From: Bifiguratus adelaidae | Taxonomy: Eukaryota; Mucoromycota; Endogonomycetes; Endogonales | DNA length: 64,000 bases | Direction: 5' to 3' | NCBI GenBank assembly: GCA_002261195.1 | Contig: MVBO01000002.1 | Location: forward strand, 497,649-561,648 | Shown: positions 18,698 to 30,446 of the stretch, one piece after another | How the letters are laid out: every line of letters begins with the position of its first letter | Position numbering within the stretch: the first letter of the stretch is position 1 | Translations under genes and position numbers: made by a program | Notes under the pieces: generated by a model | The model's database searches: none | What the model was told of the DNA's origin: nothing | The model's input: the letters and a program-made list of their open reading frames with translations, nothing else

Positions 18698-20524
18698 TTA
18701 TTGCGTGTTGGAAGCTTCAGCGTTAAAGTGGCTCTTCAAATCTCTCCAGGCTTTCCAATAGTCCTCTTGAACTTTCTCACAGTCTATGAGACCCCATTTC
18801 GTCACTGCGAGCATCAATGACGACTCAAACATGAAGGCTTGCGTGCCTTCTGCCACCCGCACGGGTTTTAGATCACCAGTGCTTGCCTTCTCAAAGGCAC
18901 CTGTATCAGGACCGTGAGGAGTCATCATACTGTGGAGAGATGCACCTCCGGGTAGGAATTCACCCGTTTTGCCTTCATAATCGCCAAGGATCAGACCCAT
19001 AAACTCAGACATGCAATTTCTGTGAAAGTAAGGAGGACGGAGCTGCCATAGAAGCATCAGTAAAGATTCATCCATTAGAATCAGGGACTTACGGTATGTT
19101 CTTGGACCGCCCAGCGAGGAGAAAAGATGACGAAATCGGCGATCGCGGTTCCAGGAAAAGCAGATTTGCAGGTTAGGACGGTAAAGATGGAAGGATCCTA
19201 GAAGCGTATGTCAACCTGTGTATGCACAAGGTTTCATACACTTACAATATGATCAAACGAAACTGAATTGATTACGCAGAATTTGACGAGATCGTACTTG
19301 TATGGAGCATAGTTACCGTGCCATGCAACCACGTCGAACGGGGAGTGGTCCTAGAACGCCCTAAGTATCCTGAACACAGAGGACATGTCCACGTACCTGT
19401 TTGGCAACAAAGAGACCACCCATGAATTTTGAAATGATTCTATATTCCACTTGCTTGTCCTCGTACTTCGCGGTAGGTGTCAAAAAGTCACGAGGATTGG
19501 CGAGACCATTAGCACCTTGATAATTAGATGGTGTTAGTAGGAGGCGATGGGCAGCATTCCCTTGAAGTCACCTATGGGACCCAGATCAGGTAGTTCGAAA
19601 TGACCGTCAAACACCTCCAAAATGTATCCTCGACTGGTTGAGTTCGATAAGAGTCCATGCATAAGCATCATTGAGAGCTACCGTATCCATTGACCTACCT
19701 TGGACCATCGGGTAGATTGATTTGAAATCGAATGCCCCGTTGAATGACGCAAATTTCGTTTGGTGCTACAGACATTGGACCAAACTCTGTAAGAATATCC
19801 AAGCGTCCTTGTTGCGGTACTACAACCCAGTTAGCTCTGGTCGCCCAGATCCTAGACTTACCAATTAGCCAATCTCCATCCGCATTGTAAAAGGCGCTGT
19901 TGGTCATGGACGTATTGGCCATGTACACGTGAATGGCCACTCCATGACGAGTTGAAGGATTTCCAGCACCAGCGAGCGTCTTTAAGCCATCAATGAAGGT
20001 AACTTTATCGCTTTTGGACGTCATTTCGAAAGGACTCCACCGCAGCTGATTGGGAGTGATTTCAACATTGGGTGCGTGCTGAAAGTCGGATATAAATTCA
20101 TTGGTCATATGTGGATAGGGCTCAAAAGGTTGATGGCACACGGAGGGTCGGATACGGTAAAACCAGCTAAAAGTAAAATGAGCTCTTGTTCACGTTTACG
20201 CTATACCAACTCACCTTCTCTGGTTGTGCGGTCTACCAACTGTAAAGGCTGTTCCTGACAGTTGCTCGGCATACAAGTTATAGGGACATTTTTGAGGCGT
20301 GTTTTGACCTATGCAGCATGCTTCAGTTCATCATTTCCATATAGACAGCAAGCCAATGGCCCTGGCCTTATCGGCCAACAACCATGTAATACCTAAAACC
20401 CCTCTCTCCGTTACATACCTTTCGGAAGAGCGTTCGGCAACGCTTCACTACTAAAGTGGTTCCCAAAACCTTCAAAGTATGTGTTGGGGTCCTTGCTATT
20501 TGTAAATGTTGCTTCAAATGCCAT
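18698..20524 (-). CDS. HGD: Homogentisate 1,2-dioxygenase
   Basis: Ring-cleaving non-haem iron enzyme of phenylalanine/tyrosine catabolism, converting homogentisate to maleylacetoacetate. The ATG at 20524 begins [20 protein letters not shown]. Exons give the family sequence [17 protein letters not shown], then the [20 protein letters not shown] and [16 protein letters not shown] blocks. Iron ligands are visible in [13 protein letters not shown] (His and Glu) and in [12 protein letters not shown] (His). About eight exons with short introns. Length and order match fungal and animal HGD. Other tyrosine-catabolism genes are not adjacent, so no cluster is evident. It diverges from the PAP2 gene across 125 bp. 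Confidence 0.95.
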
Positions 20525-20649
20525 AGTGCTTGTAGGGCTACAATGAAGACGAACAAAGACGATAAAACCTTCACACCTCAACTTTCTCACGGTTTTTCAA
20601 CGTGTGAGCTGTCACATTTCACGGAAAGTCGGCTTTCTTGATTTGTCGA

Positions 20650-21205
20650 ATGTGGTTGAGGGTCTTGTCCAATGTAAGAGAGCAAGTTATATGGTGTCTA
20701 GGGTTCCTACCAGTCGCTGAATCACCTTGCCTCTTAGATTCGCTTTTTTGTGGTTTCCTTAACCGCTTGCAGCTTCTTAATCACACAATCACCAGAATCT
20801 ATATGGATTGCAGTGGGTGCCATCTCGTGCACTCTTTTGGCCAAGGTGCTTAAAAACATCATTCGCCAACCACGTCCCATACCTCCTGAGCAGCTGTACG
20901 AGAAACGCAAGACGTCCTACGGGATGCCGTCTTCGCATTCGCAGGCGATTGCATTCTTCACTATATATATCTATCAGCTTATTGTTCACCCGGCAGAAGG
21001 CGAGACACTGGCTATCCCTGCTCTAATTCGGGCCACGGCACTCTGTGGTGTATCGACCATTGTCTTCTGGTCGCGTGTTAAGCTTGGACATCACACTTGG
21101 CCTCAGGTTTTGGTAGGGGCCGCTATTGGATCGATGTATGGGTATTGGTGGTATGATCTCTGGCGGAATACCATGGCGGATTCACCCCTGCTTTCGAAGA
21201 TATAG
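20650..21205 (+). CDS. PAP2-superfamily phosphatase (dolichyldiphosphatase-like)
   Basis: Small integral-membrane lipid phosphatase of 163 residues. Exon 1 is only eight codons (20650-20673); an intron GTAAGAG...TTAG (20674-20737) joins it to the main exon. The three PAP2 signature motifs are all present: KNIIRQPRP, YGMPSSHSQ and SRVKLGHHTWPQV, carrying the catalytic His residues. Hydrophobic segments lie between and after them. The proteins it most resembles are dolichyldiphosphatases and plant LPP-type enzymes, so the substrate is probably a prenyl or lipid diphosphate in the ER. It is shorter at the N-terminus than yeast CAX4. Confidence 0.85.
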
Positions 21206-21398
21206 ACGGCCAAGCGTAATATACCCAGTGCACATCGCAAAAACCTACATTGTAACGTACTCTGCATCCATAAAACGAACATACGCATAGATCACAAAGC
21301 TCGGATGGTAAAACAAATGATCTAGTGGTGCAGAAGCTTGAATTGACGTACAGAGGGATGGACATGGCGCTAACATGACTATAAAATACGAATCAAGC

Positions 21399-22511
21399 TT
21401 ACGATTGCTTGCAGTCTGGCTGTTCGCCCTCCCTCCTTGGTTGTGCTTCGTCTTCATCGTCGTCCTCTTCCTCTTCTTCCTCTTCCTCATAGAACTCGTC
21501 GTCCTCGTCATCATACAAATCATCCTCACAATCGTCCAAATCAACGTCCTCGAAGAGCAAGGCTCTTCCAGTGTACCAGTCGAGGGCGCGAGGAATAATT
21601 TTCTCCTTAAACTCTTCGCCTAGCTCATAATCGGCATCCAACTTTTCCTCCAATCCCTCAATATCGTCGTCATCGTCAACGAGCACATCACCCAGTTGAG
21701 GTGCACTAGGCGGAGTGAAGAAATTGAAGAAGCTATCGGTAGGAACGGTACGTTTGATGACGCGAGTTTTGTTGGTGCCTTTGTGACGTTGCTTCTTTGA
21801 CTCGACAATGACGGTGAGATCTTTGCCTTCATTCCATTTTATCTCTGTGCCTTCAGCGCGGTCGTACACCCAATCGCCTCCATAACTGGGCTGATCCCGG
21901 TAATAGTAAGTTTTCGTGAGGACTTTGTTGGTGAAGTAAGGGTTTTGGGCATCGTCAAATTCGAATTCGAGTTGGAAACCAGGTTTTCCTTCGGTGATTG
22001 ATGTGCGTATATCGACAAGATACTTGAGGGCGTCATCGTCGCGGTCAAAGATAAATTCATTTGTTCGGGGGTGGTTTTGCAAAACCGTAAGCCAAAAGTG
22101 TGGGATGCCTTTACTAGTATCCTCGTCCTCTCCAGTGACAGCTGAGACGTCTTCGTTCTTGTCCTGCTTGGGTGCCTCACCCAAATCATTGACCCTCTGT
22201 TGTTCGACAATTTGCTTGCCTTGAGTGATCTCGGCTACGGAAGGCTCCTGTGTTCCAGCAACTATCGCAGCGCGCTTAGCATACAAGGGCTTATATAGGT
22301 CGGCGTATTTCTTCTCCAAGGCGAGAACTTCTGCGGCGAATTTGTTGTCCAATTCAACCTGTTGATCCTGGAGGACGGAGAGGCCATACACACGCGATCG
22401 AACTCGCGGGGGGAGGCTCTCGAACATCGCGAAGGGCGCAGAGGTGCGGTTATCTGATATACGGCCATGAGCGAGCGTTCTAAAACGCGCTTCTAGAGAC
22501 GTACCTTCCAT
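21399..22511 (-). CDS. NAP1: Nucleosome assembly protein NAP1
   Basis: Histone H2A-H2B chaperone. Intronless, about 370 residues; the first ATG in frame is at 22511 (MEGTSLEARF). The dimerisation helix includes ELDNKFAAEVLALEKKYADLY, followed by GIPHFWLTVLQNHP, the Lys/Arg stretch and DSFFNFFTPP, all NAP1 hallmarks. The end is a long Asp/Glu tail interrupted by a few basic residues, as usual for histone binding. The antisense strand of this tail looks like a hydrophobic protein, but that is only a mirror of GAA/GAC codons. Confidence 0.96.
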   Translation of the reverse strand: MEGTSLEARFRTLAHGRISDNRTSAPFAMFESLPPRVRSRVYGLSVLQDQQVELDNKFAAEVLALEKKYADLYKPLYAKRAAIVAGTQEPSVAEITQGKQIVEQQRVNDLGEAPKQDKNEDVSAVTGEDEDTSKGIPHFWLTVLQNHPRTNEFIFDRDDDALKYLVDIRTSITEGKPGFQLEFEFDDAQNPYFTNKVLTKTYYYRDQPSYGGDWVYDRAEGTEIKWNEGKDLTVIVESKKQRHKGTNKTRVIKRTVPTDSFFNFFTPPSAPQLGDVLVDDDDDIEGLEEKLDADYELGEEFKEKIIPRALDWYTGRALLFEDVDLDDCEDDLYDDEDDEFYEEEEEEEEDDDEDEAQPRREGEQPDCKQS

Positions 22512-22868
22512 ACTTGTAGCGAGATGGTCAATGAACAAAGTGGAGAGCCTAGAAATACATACACTGCGCTTAGTTCGGAGCGATGCATGGGTATTTCATT
22601 CCCAATAACAACCAACGCCGTCCAGTATCACCAAGCTCGGCGAGATAGAAGCAAGAATACGCTCTTGTCGCACCTGCGCAGTAAGGCGCATGGCAGGGAT
22701 TGCCTCCGAGAAGAGACAACGTCAACAATTTTGCTGGCATCAACAGCATAACAGAGACACAACTCTTCACCCAGAACGACCCATCACCCATCTAATCACC
22801 CACCATGCTTACCTAAGTGATAAGGAAGAAAAGTGCCAACCAAAAGGACAGAAAATCAAACCCAAAAA
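22512..22868. other. Divergent promoter interval NAP1 / lipase
   Basis: Gene-free 357 bp between two divergent starts. An A/C-rich stretch (CCCATCACCC region, about 22780-22800) lies before the lipase start. I recognise no factor site. Confidence 0.4.
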
Positions 22869-24955
22869 ATGGACAAGGAAAGTGTGACTGCGACCTTTGA
22901 CAACCCCAAAGGCTGCTTGATTTCTAGTAGAGACCAGTCAAACTACGACCCTAACCCTGAATACTATGAGGTCACCGTTGCGCGCGACCAAGTGGTTTTG
23001 TTCTTTGGATTGTCTTGCCGCTGATCCTATTCTTTGCTATTTACATGGCAGAGTTGGGTTTGGCGGTGTCATAGTATTGCAGACAACACTTGTACTCATG
23101 CTCTTGTCTCTGTCACTCCTCTCTCAGCTCAAGCAGTCCTTTGGAAACTTGAATACTGCAACCGGCGCTGCATACTCGTACTTGTATCGGAGAGTTGTCG
23201 ATTCTTACATCCATTGGACAACCGAAAAACGACCTTCAGGTGGACATGGACCCTACGCATTGACCAATGCTACGTTTCGGGATATGCATGCCAAGACGAA
23301 TGCTGCTATTGCGAACAAGGTCATTTATGCAGCCAGCGTATACAAGGCGGCAAAGTCTAGTTTGACTCTAGCCGCTACGGATAGTCAAATGTTACGCACA
23401 ACTGGTCACATGGATGCGGAAAGAGAACGTTCCGTTGGTGTCAGGCTTCAAGGTGAGGCTGTTGTCACGCAGGGTGGCAGCGCATCGTCACAACCTGCGC
23501 CTCCGTCAAGGCCAAGGTTGCTACCTGTACCTGTGATTCCCCTGAGCAAGGCTCAGTTACAAGCCGGTAATGCTTCACAAAAGGCGGTCAGGGAGGAAAT
23601 TCGTGACCCCCACGTGGCCAATTCTGAGGCTACAAATCGGGCTACAATGCCTGTGACGTCTGGTTACTCGGCCCCTCGACAACCGATTGTGCTATGTCAT
23701 GGTAAGAACTGACAGGACCACAGAATCTCATCAAGTGTCCGATTCATGACCTGTCTTAGGTCTCTTCGGTTTCGACAAGATTGGGCCCGAGTCTATACCC
23801 CGTTTGCAGATCCACTATTGGTCTGGTATACAAGATGCCCTGACACGCCTAGGTGCAAAGGTCATCGTCACCAAAGTCCCAAGGACTGGCGGTATTGAGG
23901 AGAGAGCCAAGGAATTGGATCGCATACTTAGTGTGACCATCGGCGAGGACAACAGTCGAGGCAATGGGATCAATCTATTGGCGCATTCGATGGTAAGGAC
24001 GATAGGTATTGTAGAGTAGAACGCATACTCAATGCCCTTCTCAGGGCGGTCTCGACTGCCGGTATCTCATCTCGCATATTCGACCCACAAAGTACGATGT
24101 CAAGTCTCTGACCACTATATCAACTCCGCACCGTGGCTCACCGATGATGGATTGGTTCCGAGATCATATCGGTGTCGGAGTAGCCGCTACCCTAGCGGAG
24201 GCCACTTTGAAAACGGGCATCGAAGCTGCCAAAGCGGGCAAGCGCGTTGTTGATGAAGTCCGCGCCGAGCCCATCACTGCGTCCGAAGAGATTGATCCAC
24301 AACGTGGAGAACGAATCCGACGCATCTTTCGCGAAGGCGAGAAAGAGATGAGCGAACAGCATGCGAGGAATGTGGAAGCCGAAAAACGCAAGTCGGAATC
24401 GAAAGGCGGTACCTCCTCCACATCTGGCGCCAAGATTACTCTTCCCTTCCTCGGCGAGCAAAAGATCTCCCTGCCAAACATTGACGCCCAAAAGGACATT
24501 CTCAATCCGCTGCTCAACCGACTCATACAAACACTCGATACTCCGGCATACTCGAATCTGACCACTGACTACCTTGCCAAGCACTTCAACCCGAACACAC
24601 CAGACGATCCCAAAGTTAGGTACTTCTCGTATGGTGCATCCATGAAGAAGATCTCCATATGGACTTCACCTCTTGGCTTTCCCTGGGAAGTAATTCGAGA
24701 GAAGGAAGGCGAAAACGATGGCCTCGTGAGTATAATGAGTGCGAAATGGGGCAAGTACATTGAGACAGTGGAGGCAGACCATTGGGACCTGAATGGAAGG
24801 TATGTTATACAGTTGATGTGGTAATGACTCGGATTAACCTCCGCTGCGTCTGCGCAAGTAACAGGTGGCGCATCAAATGGCCAGGTCAAAAGTATTTTGA
24901 CGTCGAAGACTTTTACGCCAAGGTTGCCACTCGGCTTTGGCATGACGGCTTCTAA
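22869..24955 (+). CDS. TGL2-like triacylglycerol lipase
   Basis: Alpha/beta-hydrolase related to yeast TGL2. The core reads QPIVLCHG, then LFGFDKIGP, LQIHYWSGI, VPRTGGIEERA and INLLAHSM joined by an intron to GGLDCRYLI, giving the nucleophile motif H-S-M-G-G. STPHRGSPMMDW follows, and EADHWDLNGRW probably carries the catalytic His. A basic/acidic Lys-Glu-rich insert of about 90 residues separates the STPHRGS block from the C-terminal part. Near the N-terminus is a hydrophobic segment (LVLMLLSLSLL), consistent with membrane attachment. The start at 22869 plus a 112-nt first intron (22971-23082) keeps the frame, but an internal start at 23098 is possible. The last intron ends AACAG before WRIKWPG. 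Confidence 0.85.
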
Positions 24956-25052
24956 ATGCCTCGAGCTTCTCCTGTGCGAAATACTTTCTGTTATGTGTAA
25001 TATAGTCTTGCTAATATATATACACCATAGAGGCCGAGATCGTTGTTTGATC

Positions 25053-25797
25053 TCACCAACCCCATGTTCCAGGGCCTCCCTTCATTTTGCCCTCAATGTC
25101 CGATGTGATCCAACCACCGTAGAAATCACCTTCTTGAGTCTCGACCTTTTCATCATCGACATAGCACTCAAACGGGGATGCATAAAACTAGTGATAGTGA
25201 CCGGATGAGAGGTTGTTTGCTCTGTCTGGTCGTGCCCATGCCATTCACTTACCGACAGGTAGTCTTTGATAGCGGCGTACTTTGCATTGGGATGAGCATA
25301 GCCCCAGACTATATGGTATCGGATGAATAGGTGCCACCACGGGATCGGCATGCAGACTCACCCCGACCGGAAATTACCTTGTCGCCAATCTTGACATCGT
25401 AATAATGTGCCGTCCCTTTCCACTATGTACCCGTTAGCATCCGATGTCTCTGTTCAATGACGCGGACTCCACCTCGCAGTAGGACGACTTTTTGTTTTTC
25501 GCGAAGCATTCCATTTTAATATCGTCCGGAGGCAGGTAGTAGGCTGTAGGTTCTTGAGCACCCGTCTACCCCTTGCTCAAAGGTCTCTACCTACTCGGCG
25601 GATGCGTGGTCTCCAAAATGCGGTAGGCTTGCGTGGTATCCGCTATTGATATACCGTCGTACAGGACACGTAGACGTCTCGATGTCGGTTCAATAGCCGG
25701 TGGCCGTGGATAGTTCCTACAGACGAATGAGTTGACGCTCGCCTTGGTGAACGTATCCAGCGATGACTTACCACACGTTTTCTTTCTTGGTGGGCAT
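25053..25797 (-). CDS. DUF427-family protein
   Basis: Small soluble protein of the DUF427 family; the biochemical role is unknown. The ATG at 25797 gives MPTKKENVW, and after an intron (GTAAGT...TGTAG) NYPRPPAIEPTSRRLRV and IADTTQAYRILETTHPP. The next exon has YYLPPDDIKMECF, then WKGTAHYYDVKIGDKV, then YGYAHPNAKYAAIKDY, and the last FYGGWITSDIEGKMKGGPG. This is the whole two-repeat DUF427 pattern, so the gene looks complete, with about five introns. The divergent side carries the long GATA-factor promoter. Confidence 0.88.
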
Positions 25798-27088
25798 GCT
25801 TCAGTAACGGTATGCGCGTCGTAGACAAGAACGCATCAAGTGGAGCTGCCGCACCTTTTTGAGGAGATCAACGTTTGTGTCCGAATCGGGTAATTCTATC
25901 GAAGCGCGGTGCGGGGTAACAGATCGTGCAGGGGAAGGAACAAGCTATTGTCAGCTTGGTGATTCCGTCATCTATTGGCATCGACGAAATTCTGGTGGCG
26001 AAATTTGCAATCCCAATTCGCACATGGTCGTGATATCACACAATGAATTCGTTATCGTTGATAACATTGAAATAGAATAATGGTACATTGTGATTTGACA
26101 GTTGGTGAACAGGTCAGAAATTAGGAGAGTGGTCAGGGAAATCGTGCTTTTGATTAGCTTCCGATAGGACGAGGTTATGTATAACTTCGCAATATCCAGC
26201 TTGGAACAAGTGCCATGAGTCTCCCTCTCTTACAAGCCGGCTATTCCTAAAATGATGATCTCATTTTCACCCCCTGATTTGCCTTTTGAATCAAAGCCAT
26301 TCACAACATGCGCACACATAGAAGCGTGATAAGCTCACATATCCCGTTTTGACATTATCAAATCTAGTTCTATGATTGCGATAGCACTTGTTCTCTTACG
26401 ACCACAGAAGAGCACGTCATGTGCGTTGTGGTAATTAAACAAGGGGGACCCTATCTCTGTCTGTTTCTCCCATAAATCAGCAGCGATAAAGCCTTTTCGG
26501 AGTGCCGAAGATAAAGCGAGTATCCCGAATAGGAAGGCACGACAGGCAATCGCGTCAATTTGAGAGCAATGTGTGTGATGAGATTTGTGATATCCAAAAA
26601 TGGTGGTTAATTTCCAATTTTGGTATCGGTAAAATGGCGAGGGCGGTGTGTGACAAAAAAACGCATCTTATCGCCTTGTCACAACCGTTCCATCCTTTAT
26701 CTTAGTCAAAAGCTATCTCTTGTTCATATAAAAGCGCGTTGGCTATCTACAACTTATATTCTTCCTCTTTGCGTATTTGAAGTGTTTACTTAGTATCGAC
26801 TGTAACTTTCTATAATCGTCTCTTGAGTCTTGTGCATCATCTATTCACCATCGCAGCTAAGCAATCGCTGCTGTCACCCTGTTCGGCTCAATTCTTCATG
26901 CTTTCGACTGGACAATTCAACAAACACAACATCGCAGAGAACAACGTGAACGTTGACTTGTATCATCTGGAATCACCCACCATCTAACGCAGCATCCGCT
27001 AATCCATCAGAAAGCAAGCGCAAATTTTGCCCCACACTTTTCCATTTCCAAATTCAATCATCTTCCATCTCACGGTCGCGAGCAAACC
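25798..27088 (+). promoter_or_regulatory. Long promoter and leader of the GATA factor, with GATA-type sites
   Basis: About 1.3 kb without a supported gene. WGATAR-type sequences occur at 26327-26332 (TGATAA), 26509-26514 (AGATAA), 26697-26702 (TTATCT), 26713-26718 and 26743-26748 (CTATCT). A TATA box lies at 26727-26734 and a pyrimidine/A-rich leader runs to the start at 27089. The cluster around the TATA box suggests control by a GATA factor, possibly by its own product. Confidence 0.5.
26727..26734 (+). promoter_or_regulatory. TATA box of the GATA-factor gene
   Basis: TATAAAAG, about 355 bp before the ATG, implying a leader of roughly 325 nt. It is flanked by GATA-type sites on both sides. 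Confidence 0.6.
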
Positions 27089-28462
27089 ATGACAGCCGCC
27101 GACATTCTGTTACTCGCAGCGCAGCATATTTCTCCAGAGATGGACTCACACTCCGAGACTGCGAACGCTCCGCCAGCTTTTAAGCCGTATGTTGCTCCAC
27201 TTTCATCACCACCTTCTTACCAACATCAACTCACTCCACCTAGTGCTCAGAACAAGGCCATACGAGTTCCTATTGGCCAGCGTCTTCACTTGACTGCACT
27301 GACACCATCAGCTAGAGTGATCCAAAAGCACACGGCTATCGGCACGACCTGTTTCAATTGCGGCACAAAACAGACCCCATTATGGCGCCGGAGTCCCACC
27401 GGAGAGACTATTTGCAATGCCTGTGGACTCTACTTGAAAGCTCGCGGTGGACGAAGACCAGTTTGGCTTCGCCGTGGAGGAGGTCATGGTCGATCTTCCA
27501 ATGGTGAGAAGCGAACTGTCAAGCCTATTCAAGCAGCGTCCGAGAAACCGGTACCCGACAATCAGCGACCCCATTCTTCTCCTGCAAGCCCAAATGCAAC
27601 GGAATCTGACTGGCCCAACATAAAGAGTGAGCATCAGGATGTGGAACAACCCTTGACGGACAATATACCTTCCACTGGTCAAGTGTGCAGCAATTGCAAG
27701 ACGACCACGACTCCATTGTGGCGTCGCTCCGAAGAAGGGCAAACCATCTGTAATGCCTGCGGTCTCTATTATCGCCTTCATCGTGCACAACGTCCCGTCA
27801 GTCTTCGTCGTGGCGTCGTGAGAAGACGCAAGCGATGTACTAGTTCGGTCGCCCCTGGACTCGGCGTTGATCGCATGATCCAGGGCAAATCGTCCAGCTC
27901 GACAACATCTCCCATGCCATCGCTCATGATGGACGATGGAAGCAGCGACGGCTCTGATGCAGAAGAGTGTGGGCCATCATCGGCATCTTGTGCATTTGGT
28001 GTCTTGGATATTCGCAAGCCAGGTTATGTTGGCTATGCTTCCACCACGCCATCCTCTTCTGGTTCCGCCGACAAGAAACGCAAAATGTGGTATGATCATA
28101 CTCCCTCAACCAAACGCGCCATGACGCGTTCTCCCTCCTTTGAAGCTCCACCCCCGACTGCCTCAACCTCCCTGTCGTACCTCCTGAATCCAATCCAAGA
28201 GGACCGGCCCGTGTTGCCTCCCATTTCTTCCTTGGTCGATGTGGCCTTTCATCGTCACCAACCACTTATGCCACCCTCTCCTCCCTTGTCACGGCGCTCT
28301 TCAGACTCGGAAACAGACCACGACGTACCTGATCTCTCCAAACACCGTCGCGAACTGGCGCAGGAAGTCTCTCACTTGTCATCATTGCTCGAGAAAACCA
28401 AAGGCATGTTGCGCGAGATGGATGGGCGGCTAGCGTCCAGAAAGGAGCAACAACACTTGTAG
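27089..28462 (+). CDS. Two-finger GATA transcription factor
   Basis: Single-exon, 457-residue transcription factor with two Cys-X2-Cys-X17-Cys-X2-Cys GATA fingers: finger 1 starts CFNCGTKQTPLWRR (about 88) and continues ICNACGLYLKARGGRRP; finger 2 starts CSNCKTTTTPLWRR (about 198) and is followed by a basic patch (RRGVVRRRKR). This arrangement and the finger 1 sequence resemble iron/siderophore repressors of the SRE/Urbs1/Fep1 type. However, the linker between the fingers has no cysteines, whereas iron-responsive members carry a Cys-rich block there. The C-terminus has a predicted coiled coil (ELAQEVSHLSSLLEKTKGML). The middle is Ser/Pro-rich. Regulation of iron genes is possible; nitrogen or light roles are not excluded. 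Confidence 0.9.
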   Translation: MTAADILLLAAQHISPEMDSHSETANAPPAFKPYVAPLSSPPSYQHQLTPPSAQNKAIRVPIGQRLHLTALTPSARVIQKHTAIGTTCFNCGTKQTPLWRRSPTGETICNACGLYLKARGGRRPVWLRRGGGHGRSSNGEKRTVKPIQAASEKPVPDNQRPHSSPASPNATESDWPNIKSEHQDVEQPLTDNIPSTGQVCSNCKTTTTPLWRRSEEGQTICNACGLYYRLHRAQRPVSLRRGVVRRRKRCTSSVAPGLGVDRMIQGKSSSSTTSPMPSLMMDDGSSDGSDAEECGPSSASCAFGVLDIRKPGYVGYASTTPSSSGSADKKRKMWYDHTPSTKRAMTRSPSFEAPPPTASTSLSYLLNPIQEDRPVLPPISSLVDVAFHRHQPLMPPSPPLSRRSSDSETDHDVPDLSKHRRELAQEVSHLSSLLEKTKGMLREMDGRLASRKEQQHL

Positions 28463-28529
28463 ATTGTATTTTATTTACTTGAATAATAGTAATGTAAAGC
28501 ACTTATGTAGACATGGAGCGTATGTACAC

Positions 28530-30415
28530 TTAAAACCATGGCATGGCTTTGACTTCCGAAAGGGTAGCCCGACGATCGGGATGTCGAGCCAAAATGCGTC
28601 TAACGACATCTTGAGCTTGTGGAGAAAGGAGTGTGGCTCGTTGACCTTCAAAGCGAACATCAGCTTGAGCTATCCGGTAAAAGAGCACCGTCACACGTTC
28701 TCCTTTCTCTGGTAGGTAAGTAAAGGGGAGATATCCGACAAGGAGGGCGTAAAGAATGACACCCAAGGCCCACACATCCGTCTTTCGGCCGTCGTAGCCC
28801 TTGTTGGTCAAAATCTCGGGTGCAGCGTACTCTTCTGATCCACAGCGCGTGGTTTGGATATAATTGTTGGGATCAATCGTTTTGGCCAATCCGAAATCGG
28901 TCAATTTGAGCTGAGTGGTTGCCGGATTCTTGTCTGTTATGAGAACATCTTGCGACACGCATCAGTAAGGGCGACAGGTTCACCATACTAGGACTTACTC
29001 TCCAATTTGATATCCCGATGCACAATGTCGTGTTTGTGCAGATAATCTACGGCGTCTACGAGTTGAAGGAACAATTGGCGAACGATAGCTTCGTCCACAT
29101 TGTCATGGTGCACGTATTCGGATCTTTGGACCAAGTCGAACAGGTCGCCTCCTTCGATATAATCTAATACGAGACACAGATATGTGTCAGACTGAATGGT
29201 CTCGTGCAGGCGAACAATATGAGGATGAGAGATGGAATGTAGAAGCAAGCCTTCCCGCTCCAGGCTGTTTCGTACTCTTGCGTCGGTACGCAATCTCTCT
29301 CGAGGAACAATCTTGCAGGCGACAAGCTGTACATTGTTATTCGCCGTGTCGCGTGCCAAATACACCCTGCTAAATGCTCCACTTGCCAGGTAACGAATGA
29401 TGTGATACCGTTCAAAGAGCGTTTTATCAACAAGAGAAGAGCTATCGACACTCTTTGAACGGAACAGCTCGTGATGAAGGTCAAGCGTCTTGGGCTTGGT
29501 TGGCGGAGGTTTTGAAGGTGGAATGGCCCCTTTTTGCGTCACCGTATGATCTGCATCAGCGGTAGTTTTAAGTTCGTTGGTATTGGAGACGTCGCTCACA
29601 GGAGAACTAGGCGCGGTTCCTCCGCGCGACGCGATGCTGGACGCGGGACTCGGTAGCGGGTTGAAATCGTCCAGAATCGGCGAATAGGGAGATGACGTTG
29701 AAGATTGAATGGCCAAGGAGTGATGTACAGGCTTTTGGGCTTTCAGACGTTGCGAGAGCGGAGATGTGGAAGAAAGACTGTCAGGGCTCGTGCTGGTTGT
29801 TGAAGGTGAGGTAGTCGGAGCTTCTGCGTGGGTGGTAAGGCTCTGTACTCGTGTATCTATTGGTGATAGTTCCTTCATCTTCTCGCGTCTATTAGCGGCA
29901 ATGTCTCTTATCCTGTCTGCCATGTTCAATGAGGCTCTCTTGGCGAGAGAAGGCCTTGTATCTGAAGGTTGCGGCGCTTCCCAATCGGACCTTGGCGATG
30001 CGCTCTGCATCGGTTTGAGAGCAGGAGGAGGAACTGGCGTCGATAGACTCTGTCGCGGAGAGATAGAAGGAGAGCTTGAGTTCATCAACGGCGGTGTCGG
30101 CGGCGGCAGAAGAACTGGTGAGGTTGTGGTGGAAAAGAACAGAGAGTTTGTCTTTGATCCTGACGTTGGTGATACACCGGTGTCCACCAACCGCACCGTT
30201 TGGAACGTCGATACTGTAGGACTTACTGTAAAGTTGCGCTGCATCACTGGTTTCCCAGTGGGAATCGCCCTGTCGCTGGATGCAAGATCAATCTCTTCAA
30301 ACTCCGAATGCACACCAAGAGGACGCTCCTGGAGCCATGTTTCATCAATCGTCCCCTTGTGTGGTTCAATATCCAGGTCAACAAAGCCTCTTCTCATTGA
30401 CTCCTTGTTCGTCAT
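28530..30415 (-). CDS. Serine/threonine protein kinase, CAMK-like
   Basis: Protein of about 610 residues: a long disordered Ser/Pro/Thr-rich N-terminal half (about 1-340) and a C-terminal kinase domain. Kinase motifs: YLASGAFSRVYLA (Gly loop), VACKIVP (Lys), HDIVHRDIKLE joined by one intron (GTAAGTCC...CGCAAG) to NVLITDKN, LTDFGLAK, GSEEYAAPEI and DVWALGVILYALL. All catalytic residues are intact. The closest group by eye is fungal CAMK-like kinases; a specific pathway cannot be assigned. It ends 68 bp from the GATA-factor stop (convergent). Its start lies 31 bp from the stop of the small Cys-rich gene. Confidence 0.9.
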
Positions 30416-30446
30416 AGCATACTAAGATACAAGATATTTCCGGCCT

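Noticed and set aside
21375-21623. Hydrophobic plus-strand frame that looks like a membrane protein
   Set aside because: It is the reverse complement of the NAP1 Asp/Glu tail, which always reads as Leu/Phe/Val-rich.
22949-22961. Second telomere-like ACCCTAACCCT run
   Set aside because: Falls inside the first coding exon of the lipase gene (reading DPNP), so most likely chance.
29766-30425. 219-codon plus-strand frame antisense to the kinase N-terminus
   Set aside because: Mirror of a Ser/Pro-rich disordered region; no motif, no plausible start context.
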